This document shows positions 7,899 to 16,124 of a DNA stretch of 33,184 nucleotides, in pieces; the first letter of the stretch is position 1, and the number at the start of each line of letters is the position of its first letter. Source of the DNA: Brevibacterium sp. ZH18 (lineage in GTDB: Bacteria; Actinomycetota; Actinomycetes; Actinomycetales; Brevibacteriaceae); the NCBI RefSeq assembly GCF_022748595.1, contig NZ_JALDSX010000040.1:1-33184 (forward strand). Direction: 5' to 3'. Position numbers and translations under genes: made by a program. The notes under the pieces are model-generated. The model searched no databases, was not told where the DNA came from, and was given only the letters and a program-made list of their open reading frames with translations.

Positions 7899-9611
7899 TC
7901 ACTCTCCTGCTGGTCGGGCCGGAAGGCGGACGCTGAACGTGCTGCCGCGTCCCGGGGTCGACGACACCGAAATCGTGCCGTTGTGAGCGTCGACGATGCT
8001 CTTCGTCACCGACAGCCCCAGGCCCACCCCACGTGTCGTCGACTCGCGTGCCGCGGCTCCGCGGAAGAATGGGGTGAACAGCCGATCCACCTCGCTGCCG
8101 GGCATACCCGGACCATCGTCCTTCACATCGAAGCCGACACCCGTGTCGTCTGTTCTCGATTCGACGCTCACACGGTGGCCGGCTCCCGAATACTTGATTC
8201 CGTTGAAGACCAGATTGGTGAGCACCTGAGTGATGCGCTTCGGGTCTGTCATCACTCTCGAGCGGGTCAGGCCGTCGATGCTCAGGCGCACACCGTGATC
8301 GGCCGCTGCCGGCTGCAGCGAACGCACGACCTCTTCGATAAGTGAGCTCAGGTCGACTGGGGAAGAATCGAGGTCCAGCCGCTGTGATTCCGCCTGCTGC
8401 TCGAGGAGGATGTCCTCGACCAGGGCGTAGAGCTGCTCGGAGTTCCTCCGGATCACCTCGAGATGGCCGCCGATCGACGAACTCACGACGCCGAGGTCCG
8501 GATTCGCCGAGGCGGATGTCGGCACGCTCTCATCGAGTTCGTCAATGGCCAATTCGGTATACCCCATGATCGATGTCAGAGGGGTTCGCAGCTCGTGTGA
8601 GACCGACGCCAGGATCTCCTCGCGTGCGCGGATGAGGTGCTGGGTTGCGGTGACATCATAGGTGACCACGATCATGTGGGGTGCCAAGTAGGCGTCGCCG
8701 AGCAGGGAAGTAGTGCTCACGCTCAAGGCACGCTGGCCGACACCGGGAGACCCGACCCAGATCAGCTCGTCTTTGAACACCTCACCACGACGGGCCCTGA
8801 CCAATGGGCGTTGCTCAGGGGCCACCTCGGTGGCGGCATCGGCAGCGAACACCGTCCAACTGCTGTCGTCGGCGAGGTCAGCATCGGCAGGGGTGGCATG
8901 CTCCAGATGCGCGCGGAACGCCGAGTTCTCGAAGATCGAAGCGCCATGCCCGTCGAGGATGAGGAGTCCGACGTTGACGCTCTCGCCGGTGGTTCTCAAC
9001 AGACTGGAGGAGCGTCTGACATCGGAGGTGAGCTTCTCCTGTGCCAGAAGCGCAGTTCGAAGACGCTGGTTGCTGGCCCGCACTCGCATATCGAAGCCGG
9101 CGACCATGCCCGCGGTCATCGCAACCGCGACGGGAAGGAGGGCAGCCAGCAGCACACGAGCTGTATCGATGGTGGTATCTGTGCCTCCGAAGAGGTTGAC
9201 CGGGGTGACGGTGACCAGCACCGCCGCGGTGGCGATGATGACTCCTCTGCGCCTGAGGGTGATGACCAGCCACACCGCCGGGATGAGGGAGAGCACGGAG
9301 AGCGCGCCCCCGTCCGGGTAGGTGGCGTAGCGGCACATTCCCAGTGCCGCGAAGTCGAGGAGTGGGATGATGAAGTCGGGAAGCGCGGTCCGTGTGAACC
9401 GGTTGGTGACGAATGCGCCCACGGTGGCCAGAACCAGAACGAAGAGCCCCGACAGCAGCCAGATGACGTGCACGGATTCTGGCCGCAGCAGGCCCAACGA
9501 GATGGACACGGCGCCGAGCAGTACGGCGAAGGTCGTTTGATGGATGATCGAGAAGGCTCGGACCTCACCGGCGATGAACGCCTGACGAATGAAGCGGCCT
9601 AACCTGGTCAT
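7899..9611 (-). CDS. Membrane sensor histidine kinase with PAS domain
   Basis: About 570 residues. A polytopic N-terminal sensor region of some six helices (roughly residues 25-175) leads into a PAS-like domain (about 200-320), then a HisKA domain with phosphorylated His339 (SVSHELRTPLTS) and a HATPase domain with N box (NLVFNGIKYS), G1 (DDGPGMP), F box (FTPFF) and G2 (GVGLGL) motifs. All residues needed for autophosphorylation are present. There is no receiver domain, so the phosphate must pass to a separate protein; the CheY-like protein encoded 2 kb away is the obvious candidate. The start is uncertain: the ATG at 9611 lacks a clear ribosome-binding site and a TTG at 9665 is the only in-frame upstream option. 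It is the first gene of an operon with the glycosyltransferase. Confidence 0.87.
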   Translation of the reverse strand: MTRLGRFIRQAFIAGEVRAFSIIHQTTFAVLLGAVSISLGLLRPESVHVIWLLSGLFVLVLATVGAFVTNRFTRTALPDFIIPLLDFAALGMCRYATYPDGGALSVLSLIPAVWLVITLRRRGVIIATAAVLVTVTPVNLFGGTDTTIDTARVLLAALLPVAVAMTAGMVAGFDMRVRASNQRLRTALLAQEKLTSDVRRSSSLLRTTGESVNVGLLILDGHGASIFENSAFRAHLEHATPADADLADDSSWTVFAADAATEVAPEQRPLVRARRGEVFKDELIWVGSPGVGQRALSVSTTSLLGDAYLAPHMIVVTYDVTATQHLIRAREEILASVSHELRTPLTSIMGYTELAIDELDESVPTSASANPDLGVVSSSIGGHLEVIRRNSEQLYALVEDILLEQQAESQRLDLDSSPVDLSSLIEEVVRSLQPAAADHGVRLSIDGLTRSRVMTDPKRITQVLTNLVFNGIKYSGAGHRVSVESRTDDTGVGFDVKDDGPGMPGSEVDRLFTPFFRGAAARESTTRGVGLGLSVTKSIVDAHNGTISVSSTPGRGSTFSVRLPARPAGE

Positions 9612-9748
9612 GGCTGGTCTGCGGTGGGGAACACGACTGCTGCCTTCCTGAACTTCACTGACCAATCATCATCGGGTGGCCCGATTCACATCCTATCCGG
9701 GTTTCCTCCCAGCAGTGGCTGGCCTTGCGTAGGCATCAGCCGCGGTCT

Positions 9749-10807
9749 TCAGCCGTGTCGGGTTCTGATCTCTTCGTTGACCGCGCCGACGACCTCGTGG
9801 AGGTCGCCGATGATCGCGTAGTCGGCGCGCTGGACCATCGTCGACTCCTCATCGGTGTTGATCGCGATGAGCGTCTTCGCGCCCTCGATGCCGGCCATGT
9901 GCTGGATCGCGCCGGAGATTCCACATGCGATGTAGACGTCCGGGCTGATCCGGCTGCCGGTCTGGCCGACCTGCTCGGAATGCGGTCGCCAACCTAGACC
10001 CGTGACCACTCGCGAAACCCCCAAAGCCCCGCCGAGGTGGTTGACGAGTTCGAGGACCTCGCCGAATCCGTTCTCCGAACCCACACCGCGACCGGCACCG
10101 ACGACCGCGCGCGCCTGGGTCAACCCGGACGCGTCAGCAGCATCGGTGGTCTCGACCTCGGTGCGCACCACCGCCGTGCGCAGATCCTCGACCGCGATCT
10201 CGAGTTCGTATTCAATCACCTCGGGGGTCGTCGCTGTGGTGTCCTCCGGGGAGCAGGCATGGCCGGCGATCGTGAGAACCTGCAGGTCACCGCCCAGCGC
10301 CAGGCGCTCGAAGGCCGAACCGCCCAGCACCTGGCGCAGCAGTCCGTCAGCGTCGGCGGCGATGACATTGGCCGCCATCCGCTGGCCGGTCCGCACGGCC
10401 ACATGGGCCATCAGCTCCATCCCGCGCGGAGTGCCCGACGCCATCACAGTCCCAGTCTCCGGGGCAATGTCGACAAGTGCCTGCGCCCAGGCTGCGGCTG
10501 AATATGCCTCGAGCTCGGGGTGTTCGAGGTGATGAATGGTCTCCACTCCGAGACGGGCCAGCTGCTCGGTGGCAGCATCGGTGAGCTGACCAATCACGGC
10601 AGCTTCCACCGTGACCCCTTCATCTGAGCTACCTTGCGGACGCTGAGCAACCTGTCCTGAGGTTGCTGAGCGTCCGGGAGGTTGCTCAGGCGGCGAGCCG
10701 ACCAGCCCGGCGAGCACGTCGGCGTTCGTGCGGGCGAAGGTGACCGCCTCGGCGGAGGTGAGCTGCACCTGTCCGCCCTCATCAGTTTCGACGAATACGA
10801 GAGTCAT
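9749..10807 (-). CDS. etfA: Electron transfer flavoprotein, alpha subunit
   Basis: A 352-residue EtfA. The C-terminal FAD-binding half is canonical, with SRVVTGLGWRPHSEQ, GQTGSRISPDVY and AINTDEE segments. With EtfB it accepts electrons from a dehydrogenase and passes them to the membrane quinone pool through ETF:quinone oxidoreductase. Its ATG overlaps the etfB stop codon by four bases. In the N-terminal domain, residues about 40-62 are a Pro/Gln/Gly/Ser-rich segment that normal EtfA lacks; it is encoded by a 66-bp near-perfect palindrome inserted in frame. Since it lies in a surface loop between a helix and the next strand, the protein is probably still functional. Confidence 0.93.
   Translation of the reverse strand: MTLVFVETDEGGQVQLTSAEAVTFARTNADVLAGLVGSPPEQPPGRSATSGQVAQRPQGSSDEGVTVEAAVIGQLTDAATEQLARLGVETIHHLEHPELEAYSAAAWAQALVDIAPETGTVMASGTPRGMELMAHVAVRTGQRMAANVIAADADGLLRQVLGGSAFERLALGGDLQVLTIAGHACSPEDTTATTPEVIEYELEIAVEDLRTAVVRTEVETTDAADASGLTQARAVVGAGRGVGSENGFGEVLELVNHLGGALGVSRVVTGLGWRPHSEQVGQTGSRISPDVYIACGISGAIQHMAGIEGAKTLIAINTDEESTMVQRADYAIIGDLHEVVGAVNEEIRTRHG
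10624..10689. repeat. 66-bp imperfect palindrome inside etfA
   Basis: Two 30-base arms (10624-10653 and 10660-10689) pair with four mismatches around a six-base spacer. Each arm itself repeats the word CTGAGC(A/T)ACCT about every 19 bases. The length is a multiple of three, so the reading frame of etfA is kept. It looks like a REP- or MITE-like mobile repeat that landed in the gene; no second copy was found in the window. Confidence 0.8.
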
Positions 10808-11625
10808 GACCTGATCACTCCGATCTCTTCCAGGATGTCGACCAGAGCGGGGGCCGCGTCGGGGCCCTCGCCGAGGATGGTGACCGAACTCGTCGTCTCA
10901 GGTGGCAGTTCGAGGCCGATGCGCGGATTGCCGGTTCCCGGCTCGGGTGCGTCGTACTCGGTGATGCGGGCCTTCTTCGCCTTCATTCGGCCGGTTATCG
11001 AGGGGTAGCGCGGGTCGACGCCGCCCTCCTGGACTGCGATGACAGCCGGCAGTTCGAGCGAGAAGATCTCTGTGCCCGAAGGCCCGATCCCGCGCGCTTC
11101 GACGCCTGGACCGCCAGAGCCTGGACCGCCAGCACCCGCGTCGCCAGCCCCCGCGCCCTCGACCGCATGCAGCGTCGAGATCCCGGTCAGCACCGGATAG
11201 TCGAGGTCGTAGGCCAGACGGATGCCGACCTGGAAGTCACCGGTGTCGGCCGCATCGTTGCCCAGCAGCACGAGGTCGAATGTTTGCCCTTGCTCAGCAC
11301 GGTCGCGGACGATGTCGCCGATGATCGAGGCGATGTCTTCGGGCCCGAAGGCGCTCAGATCATCGGTTTCGATGAGGATCCCATCCTTGGCTCCCACGGC
11401 CACGGCCGCACGGAGCTGTTCGACCGCCTCGGCGGGGCCTAGTGTCAGCACCGTGACCGAGCCGCTGGTGTCCGCGGCGGTCTGGATGGCCAGCTCCACC
11501 GCGCATTCCTCATGGGCCGACATCGTGTGGCCGAGGCTGCGGTCGTCGATGTCTGTGGCGGAATCGTCGAGCGTGATCCGGCCCGAGATGTCAGGGACGC
11601 GTTTGATGCAGACGAGGATGTCCAC
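10804..11625 (-). CDS. etfB: Electron transfer flavoprotein, beta subunit
   Basis: A 273-residue EtfB with the AMP-binding core: the N-terminal ILVCIKRVPD strand, LGNDAADTGDFQVG near residue 121, and the family's closing VQEGGVDPRYPSITGRMKAKK segment (about 198-218). It forms the ETF heterodimer with EtfA. The start is a GTG with AGGAGG six bases upstream; this site overlaps the stop codon of the dehydrogenase gene, three bases away. Residues about 157-183 are a Gly/Ala/Pro-rich insert encoded in part by two 15-bp direct repeats (11104-11133). Its position directly after the dimethylglycine-dehydrogenase-like gene implies a dedicated electron carrier for that enzyme. Confidence 0.93.
   Translation of the reverse strand: MDILVCIKRVPDISGRITLDDSATDIDDRSLGHTMSAHEECAVELAIQTAADTSGSVTVLTLGPAEAVEQLRAAVAVGAKDGILIETDDLSAFGPEDIASIIGDIVRDRAEQGQTFDLVLLGNDAADTGDFQVGIRLAYDLDYPVLTGISTLHAVEGAGAGDAGAGGPGSGGPGVEARGIGPSGTEIFSLELPAVIAVQEGGVDPRYPSITGRMKAKKARITEYDAPEPGTGNPRIGLELPPETTSSVTILGEGPDAAPALVDILEEIGVIRS
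11104..11133. repeat. Two 15-bp direct repeats in etfB
   Basis: GCCTGGACCGCCAGA (11104-11118) is followed directly by GCCTGGACCGCCAGC (11119-11133). They encode part of a Gly/Pro-rich loop that is not present in ordinary EtfB and lies in frame. Confidence 0.7.
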
Positions 11626-11628
11626 GGT

Positions 11629-14142
11629 CTACCTCCTGATGCATTCGTTGGTCGGGTCGAAGAGCGGTGTGGCGTCGACCGAGGCCACGGTCACGGGGTA
11701 GAACTCCTCCATGTAGACGACCTGGAGCTGGTTGCCCAGGACCGCCTCGGCGGGTGGGAGGAAGGCCATGAGGATGTGCTTTCCGAGGCTCGGGGCCGAC
11801 CCCGCCGAGGTGACATAGGGGTTGTGCCCGTGCCCGTCGACCAGCGGATCCCCGTTTGCCGAGACGATGGGTTCCCCGCCGAGCATGTAGCGCTTCTCGC
11901 CGGTCGAACTCGTCAGATCGTCCACGGTCAGGGAGCACAGTACGGCCTTCGGGTCCTCCTCACGGTGGCGCAGATGGGCATCGCGGCCGACGAAGTTCTG
12001 TGACTTCACCTTCGGCCGGGCCATGCCGACTTCGATGACGGTGCGTTCGGAGTCGAGTTCGGCACCGAAGGCACGGTAGCCTTTCTCGATCCGTCCGGTC
12101 GTGCCGTAGACGCCGAGTCCGACGGGGACGAGACCGTGGCTTTGACCGGCCTCGGTGAGCATGTCCCAGAGCCGTAGCCCGGATTCCATCGGGATGTAGA
12201 GCTCCCAGCCCAGATCGCCCACGTAGGAGATGCGAGAGGCCAGGACGGTCAGGGAGCCGATCTCGATGGTGCGGGCCGTGCCGAACTTGAACCCTTCGTG
12301 CGAGATGTCTGCGGTCGTGACCTGGGAGAGGATGTCGCGAGCGCGTGGACCCCAGAGTCCGATCGTCGTGAACGACGATGTGAGGTCGGCGATCTGCGCG
12401 CCGGTCTCCGGCAAGCGATCGGCGAACCATTTGACGTCGACCATGCCATGGGCGGCACCCGTGACGACGCGGAATCGGTCGTGAGCCAGTCGCATGATCG
12501 TCAGGTCCGAGCGGAACCCGCCCGTCTCGTCGAGGACCGGCGTGTAGACGACCCGGCCGATCGTCACATCCATCTGGGCGAGCACGATCGACTGGACGGC
12601 GTCGAGGGCCGCGGGTCCGAACACGTCGAAGATGACGAAGCTCGAAAGGTCGACGAGGCCAGCACGCTCACGCATTGCGAGATGCTCGGCGTTGATGATC
12701 GGTGACCACCAGCGCGAGTCCCATTCGGCGCTCCGGTCCATGACGCGCTCGCCGAACTCTTCGACGAGCTTCGCATTCGAGCTGTACCACTGCGGGCGTT
12801 CCCAGCCGGCGACCTCGAAGAATTCGGCACCGAGTTCTTTCTGCCTCGAGTGCATAGGGGAGAGGCGGACGTTGCGGTCCGAAGTCCACTGTTCGCCCGG
12901 ATGGACGATGCCGTAGGTCTTGATGAAGGCCTCAGAGGTGCGGGCGCGGACGTGCTCTCGAGTGCGCTGATGAGGGTGGAAGCGGGCGATGTCGGCGTTT
13001 TGGACGTCGATCTCCGGACAGCCGTGTGTCATCCATTCGGCCACGGCCCGACCGACGCCCGGGCCTTCCTTGACCCATACCGCTGCCGCCGACCAGAGGC
13101 CTTTGACCTGGGGTGATTCGCCGAGGATCGGTGCACCGTCGGGGGTCAGGGAGAGGAGGCCGTTGATCGCATAGCGGATCTCGACATCGGGATTGGACAG
13201 GACGTCGGGCATGAGCTCGAGCGCCTGTTCGAGCTGCGGGTCGAAGTCATCGTCGGTGAAGGGCATCTCCGTGGGGGAGAGCTTGGCAGCTTCGATCGAG
13301 GGGATCTCATCCGGTTCGTGGAGGATCGCGCGGTGGGCGTAGGAGCCGATCTCCATGTCCGACCCGTGCTGGCGTTCATAGCAATACGTGTCCATGTCGC
13401 GCACGATCGGGAACGAGATCTCACCTGGACGTTCTGCCAGCTGAGGGACCGGACCGACGCTGATCATCTGGTGCACGGCCGGGGTCAGTGGGATCGCGGC
13501 ACCGGCCATGGCTGCGATGCGCGGACTCCACACGCCGCAGGCGACGAGGATTTTATCGGTCTCGATCGTGCCCTTATTCGTATGGACTCGTACGACCTGA
13601 CCGTCTTCGACGTCGATGCCGGTGACCTCGGTGTTCGCGGAGACCGTGAGTGCACCGGACTCCTGAGCGCCTTCGCGCATCATCGTGCCGGCACCCACGG
13701 AGTCGACGACGCCGACACCGGGGGACCAGAAGGCTCCGACGATGACTTCAGGGTCGAGGAAGGGTACCTTCTCGACGACTTCCTCGGGAGTGACCAGGTG
13801 TGATTCGATGCCCCACGCCCTGGCCGAGGCCATCCGTCGGCGCAGCTCCTGCATCCGCTCCGGTGTGCGGGCGACCTCGAATCCGCCGGATTCGGTGAAG
13901 ACGCCGAGCTCCTTGTACTGGCGCACACTGTCGGCGGTGAGGTCCGTGATCTCGCGTGAGTGATCGACGGGAAAGATGAAGTTCGAGGCGTGGCCGGTCG
14001 AGCCGCCCGGATTGGGCAGCGGCCCTTTGTCGACCTGAACGATGTCGGTCCAGCCGAGTTTGGCCAGATGATGGACGAGGCTGTTGCCGACGATGCCTGC
14101 TCCGACGACGACGACGCTGGCGTGGGTGGGGATGGAAGCCAT
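11629..14142 (-). CDS. Dimethylglycine/sarcosine dehydrogenase-like FAD + GcvT fusion enzyme
   Basis: An 837-residue two-half enzyme. The N-terminal half is a DAO-type FAD domain with GAGIVG at 14-19 and GGSTGHASN, whose His51 matches the histidine that carries covalent FAD in dimethylglycine oxidase and mammalian dimethylglycine dehydrogenase. The C-terminal half (from about residue 430) is a GcvT-like domain that would bind tetrahydrofolate and capture the released methyl as 5,10-methylene-THF. The length matches Arthrobacter dimethylglycine oxidase (about 830). Direct coupling to etfB-etfA argues that it passes electrons to ETF instead of oxygen, i.e. that it is a dehydrogenase. The substrate could be dimethylglycine, sarcosine or another N-methyl amine. 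The ATG at 14142 has a GAGAGGAG site. Confidence 0.87.
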   Translation of the reverse strand: MASIPTHASVVVVGAGIVGNSLVHHLAKLGWTDIVQVDKGPLPNPGGSTGHASNFIFPVDHSREITDLTADSVRQYKELGVFTESGGFEVARTPERMQELRRRMASARAWGIESHLVTPEEVVEKVPFLDPEVIVGAFWSPGVGVVDSVGAGTMMREGAQESGALTVSANTEVTGIDVEDGQVVRVHTNKGTIETDKILVACGVWSPRIAAMAGAAIPLTPAVHQMISVGPVPQLAERPGEISFPIVRDMDTYCYERQHGSDMEIGSYAHRAILHEPDEIPSIEAAKLSPTEMPFTDDDFDPQLEQALELMPDVLSNPDVEIRYAINGLLSLTPDGAPILGESPQVKGLWSAAAVWVKEGPGVGRAVAEWMTHGCPEIDVQNADIARFHPHQRTREHVRARTSEAFIKTYGIVHPGEQWTSDRNVRLSPMHSRQKELGAEFFEVAGWERPQWYSSNAKLVEEFGERVMDRSAEWDSRWWSPIINAEHLAMRERAGLVDLSSFVIFDVFGPAALDAVQSIVLAQMDVTIGRVVYTPVLDETGGFRSDLTIMRLAHDRFRVVTGAAHGMVDVKWFADRLPETGAQIADLTSSFTTIGLWGPRARDILSQVTTADISHEGFKFGTARTIEIGSLTVLASRISYVGDLGWELYIPMESGLRLWDMLTEAGQSHGLVPVGLGVYGTTGRIEKGYRAFGAELDSERTVIEVGMARPKVKSQNFVGRDAHLRHREEDPKAVLCSLTVDDLTSSTGEKRYMLGGEPIVSANGDPLVDGHGHNPYVTSAGSAPSLGKHILMAFLPPAEAVLGNQLQVVYMEEFYPVTVASVDATPLFDPTNECIRR

Positions 14143-14180
14143 GGACTGGCTCCTCTCTGAGGCACCTTCGCCTCCAACGG

Positions 14181-14220
14181 CACCTGTTGCACATTATGCA
14201 ACCTGGTGCGCTATGTGAAA
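14181..14220 (-). promoter_or_regulatory. Promoter and palindromic operator of the dehydrogenase-etfBA operon
   Basis: A perfect palindrome, GTTGCACATTATGCAAC (14186-14202), is flanked by CACC (14181-14184) and GGTG (14205-14208), which extend the symmetry after a small bulge. On the minus strand TTTCAC (14215-14220) and CATAAT (14193-14198) are 16 bp apart and fit a -35/-10 pair, so the operator covers the -10 box. IclR-family regulators bind sites of this size, and an IclR gene is next door. Confidence 0.65.
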
Positions 14221-14315
14221 CTTAATGCTTCGATCGTCCCCCGCCCGCCGAGGTGTGTCAAGGGTTTTTCGACCGCGACTTCAGTGCTCGTGGCGGGGTT
14301 CTCGCCCAGGGTGGG

Positions 14316-14384
14316 CAGGTCGTCGAGTCAGGGGTGGACTGATCGTCGAGGCAGGGGTGGGCTGGTCGTCGAGTCAGGGGTGGG
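14316..14384. repeat. Three tandem copies of a 23-bp repeat
   Basis: Units at 14316-14338, 14339-14361 and 14362-14384 share the core TCGTCGAG(T/G)CAGGGGTGG. The array ends on the base before the stop codon of the upstream IclR gene. It lies in the 242-bp gap between that gene and the dehydrogenase operon. Confidence 0.85.
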
Positions 14385-15161
14385 TCAGGCTTCGCGCCAC
14401 CCGAGGCGGGCCGAGATGTCGGCTGCGGCCTTGACCAGCAGTTTCCTCGCTGATTCGACCAGGGCGTCGGTGAAGCGGAAGCCCGGCCCGGAGGCCGAGA
14501 TCGAAGCGATGATGTCGCCGTGGGCGTTGCGGATGGGAGCAGAGACCGCAGTGAGCCCGACCTCGAGTTCATCGGAGACGACCGAGCTGCCTTGCTCGGC
14601 CACCTCGGCGATCTCGGTGAGGAGGCGAGGCAGTGAGGTCACGGTGTGCGGGGTGTAGGTCGGGAGTTTGGAACCTAGCGCCGTGCGGATGCCTGCCTCG
14701 CTGAGTCCCGAGAGCAGCACCTTGCCGTTCGACGTCGCGTGCAGCGGGATGCGCTGGCCGACCCAGTTGTGGCTCTGGACCGACGCGGTGCCGGACACCT
14801 GGTCGAGGTAGAGCGCCGCTCCGTCGGAGAGGACGGCGATGTTGACGGTCTCGCCGGTCTGTTCGGCCAGGAGCTTGGCGATCGGACGGGCCTCCTGAAC
14901 GATGTCCAATCGTGCCGTCGTGGCCCCCGCGAGGCGGAGGATGCCCAGGCCCAGGCGGTATTTTCCCCGGTGGTGGTCCTGCTCGACGAGGCCTCGGGCC
15001 TCGAGCGTCGCGACGATGCGCGACGCAGTGGACTTGTGCACGCCCAGCTCGGCGGCGATGTCGGTGGCCCCGACGAGGCCGACGCGGGCGATGATCTCGA
15101 GGATCGTGACCGCCCGATCGACCGACTGCACGGAACCCGAACTCGTCTCACTGTTGCTCAT
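14385..15161 (-). CDS. IclR-family transcriptional regulator (first of a divergent pair)
   Basis: A 258-residue IclR protein. An N-terminal winged helix-turn-helix (about residues 10-70, with VHKSTASRIVATLEARGLV as the recognition region) is followed by the IclR effector-binding domain. The frame is open for another 91 codons upstream, but the ATG at 15161 is chosen because the conserved domain begins just after it. No Shine-Dalgarno sequence is visible; a TACAGT box six bases upstream suggests a leaderless message. It lies upstream of and in the same direction as the dehydrogenase-etfBA operon, and is the best candidate to bind the palindrome at its promoter. The effector is unknown, perhaps dimethylglycine or a related amine. 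Confidence 0.88.
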   Translation of the reverse strand: MSNSETSSGSVQSVDRAVTILEIIARVGLVGATDIAAELGVHKSTASRIVATLEARGLVEQDHHRGKYRLGLGILRLAGATTARLDIVQEARPIAKLLAEQTGETVNIAVLSDGAALYLDQVSGTASVQSHNWVGQRIPLHATSNGKVLLSGLSEAGIRTALGSKLPTYTPHTVTSLPRLLTEIAEVAEQGSSVVSDELEVGLTAVSAPIRNAHGDIIASISASGPGFRFTDALVESARKLLVKAAADISARLGWREA

Positions 15162-15167
15162 TTCGAA

Positions 15168-15173
15168 ACTGTA
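15168..15173 (-). promoter_or_regulatory. Possible -10 box for the first IclR gene
   Basis: TACAGT on the minus strand, with six bases between it and the ATG at 15161. The arrangement fits a leaderless promoter. A TATTGC 17 bp further upstream is a weak -35 candidate. Confidence 0.4.
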
Positions 15174-15226
15174 GCTCAGATGACACAACAGCAATAGAGC
15201 GGGACAGCGTGTGATGTAGGGTGAAT

Positions 15227-15254
15227 GCCGCCGGTGTGCCCAGTGTATGGCGGC
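15227..15254. promoter_or_regulatory. Inverted repeat between the two IclR genes
   Basis: GCCGCC (15227-15232) and GGCGGC (15249-15254) are separated by 16 bases in the 121-bp divergent gap. It could be an operator through which one of the IclR proteins controls both genes, or simply a weak RNA hairpin in the leader of the plus-strand gene. Confidence 0.3.
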
Positions 15255-15282
15255 GCATCTTTCCCCGACGGAGTTGAGCACT

Positions 15283-16032
15283 ATGACCAATGGGACCCAG
15301 TCGATCGACCGCGCGGCGGAGATATTGTCGCTGGTGGTGAAGGCGGGCGATCCGATCTCGTTCACCGAGGTGGTCGAAGCGACGGCGCTGGCCCGGTCGA
15401 CGGTCTCGCGGCTGCTCTCCGCACTCGAACGCAACGGCCTGGTCGAACGCGACGGTGACGGGCTCTACCGCGGAGGTTCCCTGTTCGCGACCTATGCTTC
15501 CCGATTCGACCGGGTCGAAACCCTCGTCGCCGCGGCCGATCCCACGCTGCAGCGGCTGAGTGAGGAGACAGGAGAGACCGTCAACCTCGCCGTCCCGAGC
15601 GCGACCGGCGTCGTCCAGGTCGCACAGGTCGATTCGACCTTCGTCCTCGGTGCCACGAACTGGGTCGACGTCGAGGTCCCGCCCCACTGCTCCGCGCTGG
15701 GCAAGATCATGTACGCCTTCGACGTCATTCCGGTTCCGTCCGGCCGCCTCGAGCGCCGGACCCCTCACACACTGGGGTCGCGGAAGGACCTTCTGGACAA
15801 CCTCGCCGAGGTGCGCGAGCGTGGGTACGCAATCGTGCACGAGGAATTCGAAGTGGGCCTCGACGCCCTCGCTGCTCCCGTCTTCGGCGTCGACGACCGG
15901 GTGGTCGCGGCTGTCGGGATCTCAGGCCCGACCATGCGCATCGCCGACCATCACGAGGACATGGGCCGCCTCCTCGCGGACGAGGCGGGCCTGCTCTCTC
16001 GCAGCCTCAAACGCAAGGTCACCCACCGGTAG
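15283..16032 (+). CDS. IclR-family transcriptional regulator (second of a divergent pair)
   Basis: A 249-residue IclR protein with an N-terminal winged helix-turn-helix (about residues 6-60; ALARSTVSRLLSALERNGLV) and a C-terminal effector-binding domain (about 75-245). The ATG at 15283 has GGAG nine bases upstream, better than an ATG twelve codons earlier. It is clearly a different subgroup from the neighbouring IclR protein: the effector domain is shorter in places, and its loop after the helix-turn-helix reads DGDGLYRGG. It probably controls a nearby set of genes; the paired palindromes in the reductase/demethylase gap are a likely target (inference). Confidence 0.87.
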   Translation: MTNGTQSIDRAAEILSLVVKAGDPISFTEVVEATALARSTVSRLLSALERNGLVERDGDGLYRGGSLFATYASRFDRVETLVAAADPTLQRLSEETGETVNLAVPSATGVVQVAQVDSTFVLGATNWVDVEVPPHCSALGKIMYAFDVIPVPSGRLERRTPHTLGSRKDLLDNLAEVRERGYAIVHEEFEVGLDALAAPVFGVDDRVVAAVGISGPTMRIADHHEDMGRLLADEAGLLSRSLKRKVTHR

Positions 16033-16088
16033 AGACGATCGGCCGCCTCGGCGGGGTGGGGGCTGATGCGATCAAGCCTTCTCTGTCA

Positions 16089-16124
16089 GCCGAATCATCG
16101 GCGATGGAACGTCGATGATTCGGC
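16089..16124. terminator. Stem-loop between convergent genes
   Basis: A perfect 12-bp inverted repeat, GCCGAATCATCG (16089-16100) and CGATGATTCGGC (16113-16124), with a 12-base loop. The left arm contains the stop codon of the glutamate-synthase-like gene, which is transcribed leftward, and it lies 56 bp past the end of the plus-strand IclR gene. There is no T-run, so it may be a weak bidirectional terminator or an mRNA 3'-end protector. Confidence 0.5.
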
